Positions 1 through 9,362 of a DNA stretch of 64,000 nt are shown one piece after another. The DNA comes from Flavobacteriaceae bacterium (GTDB taxonomy: Bacteria; Bacteroidota; Bacteroidia; Flavobacteriales; Flavobacteriaceae). Position numbers and translations under genes: made by a program. The notes below the pieces were generated by a model. That model saw nothing but the letters and a program-made list of their open reading frames with translations. It made no database searches and was not told the origin of the DNA. The DNA is taken from assembly GCA_947453195.1 (NCBI GenBank), contig CANGFO010000008.1, forward strand, positions 54,878 through 118,877. The letters run 5' to 3'. The first letter of the stretch is position 1; each line of letters starts with the position of its first letter.

Positions 1-87
1 GAAACTTTCCCTATTGCTTTTGACATTGCTTATGTATTTATTTAATAGCGATTTAGAATTGAAAAAATAATGTCTTTTTTCAGAGTG

Positions 88-117
88 CAAAGATAATTTT
101 TATAAATAGAAAATCAA
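88..117 (-). promoter_or_regulatory. Promoter for a leftward gene beyond the window edge
   Basis: On the minus strand a TTG (115-117) is followed after 19 nt by TATCTTTG (88-95). This fits the Bacteroidota promoter pattern TTG-N17-20-TAnnTTTG. No start codon with a long reading frame follows within the window, so the gene it drives would begin to the left of base 1 with a leader of at least about 80 nt. That is inferred from the motif alone. Confidence 0.55.
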
Positions 118-201
118 TAGCAAAAAGAGATTTTTTTGTGATTTTTTTGACTTTTTTAAAGAGGAACTAACTTATTGTCGAGAAATAAATATTGTACAAA
201 T

Positions 202-231
202 AAAAAACCACCAACTTCGTTGGTGGTTTTT
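202..231 (-). terminator. Rho-independent terminator after the SGNH hydrolase gene
   Basis: The inverted repeat CCACCAAC / GTTGGTGG (208-215 and 219-226) has a 3-nt loop and A and T runs on its two sides. It lies 20 nt past the stop codon of the leftward SGNH hydrolase gene. The flanking runs would let it work in both directions. Confidence 0.85.
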
Positions 232-251
232 AAATTTATGCGTTTAAATAA

Positions 252-1808
252 TTATAAAGAAGCCGGAAAAAGCGTTCTATAATTACCAACATTAGGCCCT
301 TTTAAATTAGATCCGTATTTAGCATTAATTGCTTCGATAAATTTGTTTGCAATTAAAGCATATCCTTTAGGACTTGGATGTACACCATCTAAAGAGAAAG
401 CGTTTCCAGTTACTAAGGTAGATGTCATAGTAAATCCGTTATACGAAACACCACCATTTGCAACTTGTGACATAACTGCATTAGCATTTACAAAAGCCAA
501 TCCTTTTGCAGTTGCAATAGATTGAATAGTGCTGTTAAAAGCATCAGTTGCAGCAACTACTTCAGCGGTTTCAGTTGCTGTTAATGTAGTACTGTCTTGC
601 ATTGGATAAGAAACTCCTACTGTGTTAAAAGGTGCTGGTGCACCCGACTGAGTTGTTCCAATAACTGTTTGTGCAGTTAATAAAATATAATCTCTAGCTC
701 CAGTATCTTTTGCATGACGTGCTCTACCATATAAATTTCCTACATAAGCAGCTGTAGTTGCTCCTAAAGCTGGAGTTAGTGCTCCTGTAATATAAGTAGA
801 TAAGTTTGGCAAACTCTCGTCAGCTATAAGCAATGGATTTTTTTCTGTTGTAGCAGCGTTGTTATCATCTGCAACTATTGTAACAAATCTATTAGGCTGT
901 CCTAAAGCAGTTGTTATTTGATTTATTGCTCCAAATAATTGGTTTAACTGAGCAGCACTTGCTGATGGCAATCCTGGAATAGGATTTGTTGGAACTGTAG
1001 TAAAAAATGGCACTGAAGTTACATAAGGAATGTTAGCAACTACTCCTTTAGCTCCGTTTGCAGTTAATCCATTAACCAAATTATTATAAACTGAAGCAAA
1101 TACAGTAGGGTCGGTAATGTCATTAGATCCATAAGTTGCTGGATTTGAATTTCCTGTTTGGTTCACGCCTGTACCTCCAGAAGTTGCATAAGACAATACG
1201 TCATTATTTCCTATCCAAAGTGAGAAAAATGTAGGGCTTTGTGCCACAGCATCACCTAAAACAGTCGCTGAACTTGAAGAAGCAAAACGAACAAAATAAG
1301 GATTTGCATATGAACCAATACCTGCAGGATTTCCATAAGTATTTGATAGTAAATGGAAACTTTTTGCACCAGGTACTCCCATGTTATTGAAAGGCCCAGT
1401 TAAGTGATTTAATATCTCAGTACTTGGAGTTCCAGCAACCGGTGCCAATGGCGCATTTGGATTACCTGTGTAATAAAGTCTAGGTCCACTAGCAACAGTA
1501 CCTCCAACTTTAAACCCACCTACATTATCTGCCATAAATGGTGTAGAAAAGGCTCCGCCGCCAACTAAAGCAAATTGCTCAGCCAAAAGCGCTGGATAAG
1601 CTCCTTTTTGTCCTTCGATAAAAAGTGCTCCATCACTATATCCTGATGTTAATGAATTTCCTAAAGCAACATATTTAGAAAAATTTGCGCTTCCTGAGGT
1701 TAATGGTAACCCATCAGATGAATTTGCATCTGTGGTTACCTCATCATTTTTACTACAAGCTACAAAGGTTAATGAAACCAAAAATAGCCATTTTATATTT
1801 TTTATCAT
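252..1808 (-). CDS. SGNH/GDSL-family hydrolase, putative lipoprotein
   Basis: This 518-residue protein has an N-terminal lipoprotein signal ending in FVAC (Cys18), so it is probably anchored in the outer membrane. SGNH blocks are visible: the nucleophile block GNSLTSG near residues 50-56 (Ser52, with GNS in place of the usual GDS), the GNND block in the first half of the protein, and DGVHPSPKGY near the C-terminus carrying the catalytic Asp and His. These point to an esterase or lipase; the substrate cannot be read from the sequence. It starts 28 nt after the stop codon of the TonB-dependent receptor gene, so the two are probably cotranscribed and may release and import the same ester-linked nutrient. 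The family call is firm, the pairing is inference. Confidence 0.85.
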   Translation of the reverse strand: MIKNIKWLFLVSLTFVACSKNDEVTTDANSSDGLPLTSGSANFSKYVALGNSLTSGYSDGALFIEGQKGAYPALLAEQFALVGGGAFSTPFMADNVGGFKVGGTVASGPRLYYTGNPNAPLAPVAGTPSTEILNHLTGPFNNMGVPGAKSFHLLSNTYGNPAGIGSYANPYFVRFASSSSATVLGDAVAQSPTFFSLWIGNNDVLSYATSGGTGVNQTGNSNPATYGSNDITDPTVFASVYNNLVNGLTANGAKGVVANIPYVTSVPFFTTVPTNPIPGLPSASAAQLNQLFGAINQITTALGQPNRFVTIVADDNNAATTEKNPLLIADESLPNLSTYITGALTPALGATTAAYVGNLYGRARHAKDTGARDYILLTAQTVIGTTQSGAPAPFNTVGVSYPMQDSTTLTATETAEVVAATDAFNSTIQSIATAKGLAFVNANAVMSQVANGGVSYNGFTMTSTLVTGNAFSLDGVHPSPKGYALIANKFIEAINAKYGSNLKGPNVGNYRTLFPASL

Positions 1809-1836
1809 AATAGTATAATATTAGTTATTATTGAAA

Positions 1837-4671
1837 TTAAGGATTGATAGTTAAAGAAGCAAAATATTGTTGCCCAATCATACCTGCTCCAAGAACTTGT
1901 TGGTATTCTTTTCCTCCTATATTAGCAGCTCCTATTTTAAGTACTGATTTTAATTTAGGAAGCGCATAGTTTACTTGAGCGTCTAGAACTGTTGCAGCAG
2001 AAATCATTCCATCTGCAAAAGTCGATTGCCATAAGTACTCACTGTTCCATCTTCCGCTGATGTTAAATCCAAAGTTTTTGAATACTTTTTCATTTCCAAT
2101 AGAAGCTTTTACTCTATGTTTTGGGGTATTGAAACCAGCTTCAAAACTTGGATCTTGTGATTGATCAAAATCAAATTGTGCATAGTTGTAATTCGCGCTA
2201 ACTTCGAAATTTTTATATACCTTTTTACCTACACCTATTCCAAATCCTAAAGATTTGATTTCAATGTTGGTATTCGTATACAATTGATACGCTCTAGTAT
2301 TTCCAGTAGTTAATGCATGAATGGATTGGAATCCAGAATCTGCAGGACCACCACCAATATTTGGAGAATCTACAGCAGTACCATATAAAGGCGCTACAAC
2401 AGTAAGGTTCCCTAAGAAGTTGTTATAAACATTATAATAACCATTCACATCAAAAGAAAACCCTTTAAACTGACCTCTATATCCTAATTCAAATGCTTTA
2501 ACCGTTTCTGGTTTTACATATCCAGCATTAGATTTTTTCAATAAAGCAGCTGCAGCAACTGGATTAGATCCTGCTAAAGCAGCAAAAGCTTGGGCTGATG
2601 CAGCAGTATATGAATTGTTGTATGCATTTAATCCTGTCATAACAACAGAAGTTCCTCCTGCAAATGCTTGTCCTGCAGCGGTAGCTACTGGCAAAGTTTC
2701 TGAATATCTAACTAAGTTATCTGGCGCAGAACCTACTAATACCGCGCTACCTACATTAAATCCAATGTATTGATCTTGGGTAGTAGGGTTACGGAAACCA
2801 GTTTGGAATGAACCTCTAAAGGTGTGATTTTTTTGAGCTCCAGCAGAGTAAACCGCAGAAATTCTTGGAGATAAACTTCCATCAAAATTCTTAGATTTAT
2901 CATAACGAATAGATCCTGTAAGTTTCAAACGATCGTCCATTAATTTCTTTTGTGCCTGAGTATAAATACCATATTCATTATAGTTTATAGGACTATTAGC
3001 ATCCGTATAAATTCTACCGTGAGAATTCAATTGATATACTCTGTAAGAACCCCCTACTTGAATTTCAACTGGCTTGAAAACATCTTTAAAATTGTAATTT
3101 GCATCAGAGTGGTAGATTCTTGAGTTATCTACTAGTTTAGATCCTGACAATACATCTGGATTTGAAATTACATTATTAAAAGCTGCTTTAAATGCATCCG
3201 TACCTGGAATTAATCTTCCTGTATCAGCAACAGCTCTTGCAGCTGCATGTGCTTGATCTGGTGTTGCACCACCTAAAGTAGAAGTAATATATTGTCCTGC
3301 ATATTGACCAAACCAAGTTGCGTCACTTTTCCAAGCTCTGTTTACATTAAGTCCTGTAAACAACATATCATATGATTTTCCACCATCTTCAGTTGTTGTA
3401 TATCCTCTTAAGAAGAAATTTTTACCTTTAAATTCTAATTTATGTTGTTCCATAAAGAAGTCATTCAAGTAATATCTGTTAGCTCCTTGGTAAACGGTAT
3501 TTCCGAAACCAAATTTACTTTGCCAAATAATTTCTAATTTTTCATTTCCAAAAGGTCTTGCATGTAAAGAGAAATCTATTTTAGCATTTCTAACTTTATT
3601 ATCTGTTAAGTCAACCTCATTATAACCAGTTCTACTTACATTATAATTTGGCAATAAGTTAACTGCTGAAGCAGGAATTAACCCCATAGTTGCAAGAGTT
3701 TGACCTACATTTTTAATATTTGTAGAAGCTTCGTCTCCATAAACGTTAAGACCATTATAGTTATAATAAGATCTGTCTTTTCCTGGTATATTTACATCTC
3801 TGTAATCGGTAGCAAACCAATCGGTAGCTTTAAGGAAAGAGAAGTTTGCTTTTGCAGCAAAATGGCTATCGAAAGCATGAGCTACTCTTACACCATAATC
3901 TGAATAATCATTAACTCCTGCAGCTTGTTGCGAAGTTTGTCCGTATTTAACATAAGCAGAAACTCCTTGGCTTGTAAACGGACTTTTACTATTCATAAAT
4001 AAAATACCGTTAAATGCATTTGCACCATAAAGAGCAGAAGATGCACCAGGAAGTAATTCTACGTTTTGCACATCAATTTCAGAAATACCAATCATATTTC
4101 CGATAACAAAGTTCAATAATGGAGAAGAGTTGTCCATTCCATCTACTAACTGCATGAAACGCGTGTTAGAAACTGTAGCAAAACCACGCGTGTTTATAGA
4201 TTTAAATGACATACTACTTGTATTCATTTGAACTTCTTTAAGATTTTCTAATCCATCATAAAAAGTTGGAGAAGCTGATTTCTTAATGTCTTTAATAGTC
4301 ATTCTTTCAATAGTAACCGGAGATTCTTTGATTCGCTCTGGTGTTCTAGAAGCAGAAACTACAATGTCATCCAGCTTAGTGTCTTCCATAAGTAATACTA
4401 CCTCAACTTTTTTAGAAAGAGAAGTTATTTGTATTTTTTGCGCTGCAAATCCAACACTTGAAACTTCAATTGTAAATGGAAGTTTTGCAGGGGTTTTTAA
4501 TACAAATTTTCCTGTTGCATCAGTGATAGCACCAAGTGACTCACCTGAAACTTTAACGTTTACGCCTGGAATCGGTTCGTTTTTAGCGTCTTTTACTGAA
4601 CCTGAAATTGAGTTTTGAGCAAAAGAAATGCTGCAAAAAAACAATGTCAAAATAAAATAATAAATCTTCAT
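1837..4671 (-). CDS. TonB-dependent outer-membrane receptor with CarboxypepD-like N-terminal domain
   Basis: The protein has a signal peptide (MKIYYFILTLFFCSISFAQ), a carboxypeptidase-D-regulatory-like beta-sandwich (about residues 20-105), a plug domain (about 115-235) and a long beta-barrel. The start at 4671 is preferred over an in-frame ATG 39 nt upstream because it places the signal peptide at the N-terminus; this gives about 944 residues. The family imports bulky ligands using proton-motive force passed on by TonB. The usual Bacteroidota partner SusD is absent; the following gene is instead an SGNH hydrolase lipoprotein. The extracellular loops contain Ala/Gly/Ser/Asn-rich stretches. 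The ligand is unknown. Confidence 0.9.
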   Translation of the reverse strand: MKIYYFILTLFFCSISFAQNSISGSVKDAKNEPIPGVNVKVSGESLGAITDATGKFVLKTPAKLPFTIEVSSVGFAAQKIQITSLSKKVEVVLLMEDTKLDDIVVSASRTPERIKESPVTIERMTIKDIKKSASPTFYDGLENLKEVQMNTSSMSFKSINTRGFATVSNTRFMQLVDGMDNSSPLLNFVIGNMIGISEIDVQNVELLPGASSALYGANAFNGILFMNSKSPFTSQGVSAYVKYGQTSQQAAGVNDYSDYGVRVAHAFDSHFAAKANFSFLKATDWFATDYRDVNIPGKDRSYYNYNGLNVYGDEASTNIKNVGQTLATMGLIPASAVNLLPNYNVSRTGYNEVDLTDNKVRNAKIDFSLHARPFGNEKLEIIWQSKFGFGNTVYQGANRYYLNDFFMEQHKLEFKGKNFFLRGYTTTEDGGKSYDMLFTGLNVNRAWKSDATWFGQYAGQYITSTLGGATPDQAHAAARAVADTGRLIPGTDAFKAAFNNVISNPDVLSGSKLVDNSRIYHSDANYNFKDVFKPVEIQVGGSYRVYQLNSHGRIYTDANSPINYNEYGIYTQAQKKLMDDRLKLTGSIRYDKSKNFDGSLSPRISAVYSAGAQKNHTFRGSFQTGFRNPTTQDQYIGFNVGSAVLVGSAPDNLVRYSETLPVATAAGQAFAGGTSVVMTGLNAYNNSYTAASAQAFAALAGSNPVAAAALLKKSNAGYVKPETVKAFELGYRGQFKGFSFDVNGYYNVYNNFLGNLTVVAPLYGTAVDSPNIGGGPADSGFQSIHALTTGNTRAYQLYTNTNIEIKSLGFGIGVGKKVYKNFEVSANYNYAQFDFDQSQDPSFEAGFNTPKHRVKASIGNEKVFKNFGFNISGRWNSEYLWQSTFADGMISAATVLDAQVNYALPKLKSVLKIGAANIGGKEYQQVLGAGMIGQQYFASLTINP

Positions 4672-4791
4672 TAGGTTTAATTTTTGTTGGTTTAAGGAGC
4701 CAAAGTACAAATTATTTTTAAATTAATAAAAAAGTGGGGGTAATTTTACTATTTATCCATTTGGAAGTACAGTCTTAAACAGCATAAAAAA

Positions 4792-4820
4792 CAAAAAAAG
4801 CGAAACTATACTGTTTCGCT
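4792..4820 (-). terminator. Terminator after glmS
   Basis: The stem AGCGAAAC (4799-4806) pairs with GTTTCGCT (4813-4820) around a 6-nt loop. On the minus strand it is followed by a run of seven T. It lies 24 nt past the glmS stop codon and closes the leftward GT5-like/DUF4270/glmS unit. Confidence 0.85.
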
Positions 4821-4843
4821 TTTATATAATATTAAGATGTTTT

Positions 4844-6691
4844 TTACTCTACCGTTACCGATTTAGCTAAATTCCTTGGCTGGTCTACATTACATCCACG
4901 CATTACAGCAATATGATAGGACAATAATTGCAACGGAATTGTGGTTAATAAAGGAGATAATGCATCTGAGGTTTCTGGAATTTCAATAACATGATCTGCC
5001 AATTCTTTCACTTGACTATCACCTTTAGTGACTATAGCAATTATTTTTCCGCTTCGTGATTTTATTTCTTGAATATTACTTACCACTTTATCGTAATGCC
5101 CTTGCTTAGGGGCAATAACAATTACTGGCATTTTCTCATCTATAAGCGCTATCGGTCCATGTTTCATCTCGGCAGCTGGATATCCTTCTGCATGAATATA
5201 GGAGATCTCTTTTAATTTTAAAGCGCCTTCTAATGCAACTGGAAAATTATATCCTCTTCCTAGATACAAGCAATTGGTTGCATCTTTATAGATTGCTGCT
5301 ATTTGTTTAGCAATATCATTAGTTTCTAATGTTTCAGCAACTTTTTCCGGAATTAATTCTAACTCTTGTAAGTATCTAAAATAATCTGAAGTTGACAAAG
5401 TCCCTTTAGCTTTTGCCAATCGTAAGGCCATCATAGTAAGCACTGTGATTTGAGTTGTAAATGCTTTTGTTGAAGCCACCCCAATTTCTGGACCTGCGTG
5501 AGTATATGCCCCTGCATGCGTTTCACGTGATATAGAAGATCCTACCACATTACAGACTCCAAATACAAAAGCGCCTTTTTCTTTAGCCAATTTAATTGCT
5601 GCCAACGTATCGGCAGTTTCGCCCGATTGGGATATAGCAATTACTATATCTTTACTCGTGATAATTGGATTTCTATATCTAAATTCTGAAGCATATTCAA
5701 CCTCAACAGGTATTCTTGCAAATTCTTCAATTACATATTCAGCAACCAATCCGGCATGCCAAGAAGTTCCACAAGCAATGATTAAAATTCGATCGGCATT
5801 TAGAAATTTATCTAAATTATCTTCCACTCCCGACATTTGAATTAATCCCGTATTGGCATGAAGTCGTCCTCTGTAAGTATCTTTAATTACGTTGGGTTGC
5901 TCATAAATTTCTTTAAGCATAAAGTGATCGTAACCTCCTTTTTCAATTTGTTCCAAATTCATTTGCAACTCTTGAATATAAGGATCTACCAATGCATCAT
6001 CTTTAATTCTTCTTATTTTTAATGGCTTGGTTAATCTAACAATGGCCATTTCTTCATCTTCTAAATAAATAGCATTTGAAGTATATTCTATAAATGGAGT
6101 TGCATCTGAAGCAATGAAAAATTCATTTTCTCCAACACCAATTGCCAAAGGACTACCCAGGCGGGCAACTACTATTTCATCTGGTTTTTTCTTATCGAAA
6201 ACACAAATAGCATAGGCTCCCACAACTTGATTTAAGGCAACTTGAACGGCTTTACCAAGTTTTAAATTTTCTTTTTTCTGAACTTCTTCAATAAGATTTA
6301 CCAATACTTCGGTATCGGTATCAGAAGAAAAAACATAACCTCTTTTAATTAATTCTTTTTTGATTGGTTCATAATTTTCGATAATTCCATTATGAACAAT
6401 ACAAATATCTCCCGAATTGGATACGTGTGGGTGGGAATTTACATCATTTGGAACGCCATGTGTTGCCCATCGTGTATGGCCAATTCCTATGGTTCCGTTT
6501 ATCGTAATATCTAAATTTGATTTATCTTCAAGGTCAGAAACTTTACCTTTAGTTTTAGAGATTTTTAAATTTTCTCCGTCATAAAGCATTAATCCTGCGC
6601 TATCGTAACCTCTATATTCAAGACGTTTTAATCCTTTGATTACAATAGGGTATGCTTCACGATGTCCAATATATCCAACAATTCCGCACAT
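4844..6691 (-). CDS. glmS: Glutamine--fructose-6-phosphate aminotransferase (isomerizing)
   Basis: GlmS makes glucosamine-6-phosphate from fructose-6-phosphate and glutamine, the first step towards UDP-GlcNAc for peptidoglycan and lipopolysaccharide. The N-terminus MCGIVGYIG provides the Cys2 nucleophile of the class II glutaminase domain (about 1-220). Two SIS sugar-isomerase domains follow, with SQSGETADT and STKAFTTQ in the first and the AEGYPAAEMKHGPIALI block in the second. The C-terminus NLAKSVTVE is canonical, and 615 residues is normal. It lies 14 nt downstream of the DUF4270 gene, so it is the last gene of that unit, and there is no room for a glmS ribozyme leader. Confidence 0.98.
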   Translation of the reverse strand: MCGIVGYIGHREAYPIVIKGLKRLEYRGYDSAGLMLYDGENLKISKTKGKVSDLEDKSNLDITINGTIGIGHTRWATHGVPNDVNSHPHVSNSGDICIVHNGIIENYEPIKKELIKRGYVFSSDTDTEVLVNLIEEVQKKENLKLGKAVQVALNQVVGAYAICVFDKKKPDEIVVARLGSPLAIGVGENEFFIASDATPFIEYTSNAIYLEDEEMAIVRLTKPLKIRRIKDDALVDPYIQELQMNLEQIEKGGYDHFMLKEIYEQPNVIKDTYRGRLHANTGLIQMSGVEDNLDKFLNADRILIIACGTSWHAGLVAEYVIEEFARIPVEVEYASEFRYRNPIITSKDIVIAISQSGETADTLAAIKLAKEKGAFVFGVCNVVGSSISRETHAGAYTHAGPEIGVASTKAFTTQITVLTMMALRLAKAKGTLSTSDYFRYLQELELIPEKVAETLETNDIAKQIAAIYKDATNCLYLGRGYNFPVALEGALKLKEISYIHAEGYPAAEMKHGPIALIDEKMPVIVIAPKQGHYDKVVSNIQEIKSRSGKIIAIVTKGDSQVKELADHVIEIPETSDALSPLLTTIPLQLLSYHIAVMRGCNVDQPRNLAKSVTVE

Positions 6692-6705
6692 AAATACTGT
6701 TTTAT

Positions 6706-8433
6706 TTAGTCAGGTTTAGTATAATAAATTTCCAATTTTAATCTTTTGTTCACTGGAACACTAGAGTTTGAGCCATATAAAATGGTTCCTAATGGATTTG
6801 CCACAGACATCATTGGAATGTATTTGCTTTGAAATAAATTACTTCCTGTTCCACTTGAAAAAGGAGTGTTTAAAGAATAATTAATTGCGTTATTAATATT
6901 TTCAGAAACTACCAATCCTAATCGAACATTTGTAGAATCTTTTGTAACACCCACTCCGCCATATTTAATTAAATTTCTAACATGGTTGGTAATGTTTACT
7001 TTATAACGCGTTCCTCTTTCACCTATTTTAGAATTTATTATTTTACCATTGTCATTTGTTAACAATCCACCAAAAATATACTTATTAAATTTTGAATTAA
7101 TCCCTTGAGAATAATCTGTATAAAAATCTAATAGAGGTCTTTTATTTTTTAAATCGTATAAAAATATTCTATTAGGTTCAATAGCATTTGCCATAGCATT
7201 ATTATCGATATAAAAAGTAAGATTGGCTTCATTAATTAACCATTTTTGTTTGCCATTAGCTGGATTTCTTAAATCATCTAATTCATCAGAAACACCATTT
7301 GGCGAATTCACTAAATTACCATTAACATCATATCCTTTAATATCTGCTTTATCAAATAAGTCAATAACAGCCATAGATCCATCGCCTCCTTTTAAGAAAA
7401 GTTTACTATCTCCTGTAGTTGGATTTGGAGTGGCATAACCAGGGAAAGTATTTTCATTGTTTAATAAATTCACAGAATTTCCTGAAAGATTTAAGGCTAA
7501 AGTTTTTCTTGTAGGCAACGCTGTATCGGTTAAAGATACTTTATCGTGGTAAACAATAGTAATTACTCCACTGGAAAAATTCATCATCGCTAATGTCCCT
7601 TGATTAGGAGAAGAATTTGCGCTTTCTACTTTAAAATAAAGACCTTTAAAATAGGTTTTAAAAACATTATTGTTAAACAGTTTGTCTGAAGATGCCTGTA
7701 AAATTTTAGTCTTAAAAAAATCTTTATCTAAATTAAGGAACATCCCAGGAGCCTTTCTTTCTGCCACATCAGTATATCCGGGAGTATTTGCATCGATTTT
7801 CTTATAAAACTTGATTTGTTTTTCGCTAAATACAAATTCATCGTTCTGACTATTATCAACAATAGTATGGTCAAAAACACTTTTATTATCGTTATTCAAT
7901 TTAAAGCCACCATTGTTTGCATCAAAATCAGCTTGCTGATTAGAATAATATTTTTGTGGCTGTTGAAATCCTGTTGTTGGATCTAAACTTTCCAAAAACT
8001 TAGTTGATTCGTAAACACTTAATTTTATTTTTCCAGATCCTTTCAGCGAATCTAAAGTATACGAACTATTCCCTGAATCATCAGTACTTACAAAAGTACT
8101 AAAGTAAGGAACGTATAAATAAACGGAGTCAATAGTTGGAGTATAAAAAGTTGGATTTTCTACCGCCAATGAAACTTGACTTACAAAACTTGCTGTAGTT
8201 TTTCCAAATACTGGGCTGTTGTAATACCCAAATTGATTTACCGATAAATTATTAGTTTGAACTGGGCCTAAACTTTGATTATAAGCAGTTACATTAAAAC
8301 TAGTAACGTCCATACCAAAATGCTCGTCTCCTACAATTCCAGTACCAATTTGATTGATATCTTTGTCGCAAGAAATAACCATTGCAATAATAAAAAAGGA
8401 AATAAAGGATTTAAATAAGAAATTAAATTTCAT
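6706..8433 (-). CDS. DUF4270 family lipoprotein
   Basis: This 575-residue protein has a lipoprotein signal with lipobox VISC (Cys22) followed by DKD, so it should be membrane-anchored on the periplasmic or outer-membrane side. The start of the mature part (INQIGTGIVGDEHFG) and the C-terminal pattern (KRLKLEIYYTKP) match the DUF4270 family, which is widespread in Bacteroidota and has no established function. No catalytic motif is visible. It starts 18 nt after the GT5-like gene and ends 14 nt before glmS, so the three are probably one transcript. A link to cell-surface sugar metabolism is only suggested by this context. Confidence 0.85.
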   Translation of the reverse strand: MKFNFLFKSFISFFIIAMVISCDKDINQIGTGIVGDEHFGMDVTSFNVTAYNQSLGPVQTNNLSVNQFGYYNSPVFGKTTASFVSQVSLAVENPTFYTPTIDSVYLYVPYFSTFVSTDDSGNSSYTLDSLKGSGKIKLSVYESTKFLESLDPTTGFQQPQKYYSNQQADFDANNGGFKLNNDNKSVFDHTIVDNSQNDEFVFSEKQIKFYKKIDANTPGYTDVAERKAPGMFLNLDKDFFKTKILQASSDKLFNNNVFKTYFKGLYFKVESANSSPNQGTLAMMNFSSGVITIVYHDKVSLTDTALPTRKTLALNLSGNSVNLLNNENTFPGYATPNPTTGDSKLFLKGGDGSMAVIDLFDKADIKGYDVNGNLVNSPNGVSDELDDLRNPANGKQKWLINEANLTFYIDNNAMANAIEPNRIFLYDLKNKRPLLDFYTDYSQGINSKFNKYIFGGLLTNDNGKIINSKIGERGTRYKVNITNHVRNLIKYGGVGVTKDSTNVRLGLVVSENINNAINYSLNTPFSSGTGSNLFQSKYIPMMSVANPLGTILYGSNSSVPVNKRLKLEIYYTKPD

Positions 8434-8451
8434 GTTTTTGTTGTAATAATG

Positions 8452-9255
8452 TTATAACATCTTTTTATAAAAAGTAGTATATGCCTCCGCAAATTTATCT
8501 TTCGGAGCGAAAGGTAAAAAAGGTTTTTTCGAAGATTCTATAAATTTTGTTAAACTTGGAGAAAGATTTTCCGAGGCAATAATAACCGCATCCGAATGCG
8601 CAATAGAAGTTTTTATCAAATTCTCATAATTTGGCACTTCCAATTCGGCAATTGCTTCTGACGGAATTTGGTCAAATTTAATTTTATTAATCATTTCAGC
8701 ATCTAAGTTACCATCAAACGATTGTCCATAAACCGAAGTCACTATTTTAGTTTCCGAAAATAACGCTTCATCTTTATAAAAATGCTTCATATAAACTGGA
8801 AGCATTGAAGCCATCCAACCGTGAACATGAATAATATCTGGAACCCAGTTTAATTTTTTTACTGTTTCAACTACCCCTTTAGCAAAGAAAATGGCACGCT
8901 CATCATTATCTGGATACATTACCCCATCTTCATCAGAAAAAGTTGCTTTTCTTTTAAAGTATTCGTCATTATCAATAAAATATACCTGAATTCGCTCTTT
9001 TGGTATAGAAGCCACCTTGATAATTAAAGGCATATCTACATCATTCACTACTAAATTCATCCCCGACAAACGAATAACCTCATGCAATTGATGTCTTCTT
9101 TCATTAATATTTCCATACCTAGGCATAAAAATTCTAATCTGTCCTTCCTGATCATTTATCATTTTTGGCACGTCATAAGACATTAGAGAAACTTCATTCT
9201 CAGCCAAATAAGGCACTACCTCAGAGGAAACATACAATATTCTCTTGTCCTTCAT
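8452..9255 (-). CDS. Glycogen/starch synthase-like protein, N-terminal GT5 domain only
   Basis: The 267 residues correspond to the N-terminal Rossmann domain of GT5 glycogen synthases. ILYVSSEVVPY near the start, FMPRYG, and PDIIHVHGWMASMLPVY in the middle are recognisable. Active GlgA proteins are roughly 480 residues; the whole C-terminal nucleotide-sugar-binding half is missing. The conserved ADP-glucose-binding K-[TV]-G-G-L segment is replaced by A-E-N-E-V at residues 18-22. The reading frame is intact and ends normally, so this looks like a stable, conserved short form rather than a fresh pseudogene. Glycogen synthase activity is doubtful. It leads the leftward unit with DUF4270 and glmS. 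Confidence 0.8.
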   Translation of the reverse strand: MKDKRILYVSSEVVPYLAENEVSLMSYDVPKMINDQEGQIRIFMPRYGNINERRHQLHEVIRLSGMNLVVNDVDMPLIIKVASIPKERIQVYFIDNDEYFKRKATFSDEDGVMYPDNDERAIFFAKGVVETVKKLNWVPDIIHVHGWMASMLPVYMKHFYKDEALFSETKIVTSVYGQSFDGNLDAEMINKIKFDQIPSEAIAELEVPNYENLIKTSIAHSDAVIIASENLSPSLTKFIESSKKPFLPFAPKDKFAEAYTTFYKKML

Positions 9256-9292
9256 AAAAACTTTTATTTACTTATTGGCAATAAAAAACAGG

Positions 9293-9300
9293 CAAAAGTA
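9293..9300 (-). promoter_or_regulatory. -7 element for the GT5-like/DUF4270/glmS unit
   Basis: TACTTTTG on the minus strand matches TAnnTTTG and lies 37 nt upstream of the start codon. No TTG is seen at the expected -33 distance, so the call rests on the -7 element only. Confidence 0.45.
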
Positions 9301-9331
9301 CAAAAATTTATGCAGATATTCACTAAATTAG

Positions 9332-9339
9332 TAAGTTTG
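9332..9339 (+). promoter_or_regulatory. -7 element for panC
   Basis: TAAGTTTG matches TAnnTTTG and lies 23 nt before the panC start codon, divergent from the promoter at 9293-9300. No clear -33 TTG is present. Confidence 0.4.
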
Positions 9340-9362
9340 TACCCTTTTTCAATCTAATAGAC

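Noticed and set aside
4671..4710. Longer N-terminus for the TonB receptor
   Set aside because: The extra 13 residues would precede a normal signal peptide and are not expected in an exported protein.
6692..6705. Possible glmS ribozyme or riboswitch upstream of glmS
   Set aside because: Only 14 nt separate glmS from the preceding gene, so no ribozyme fits, and no conserved core is seen.
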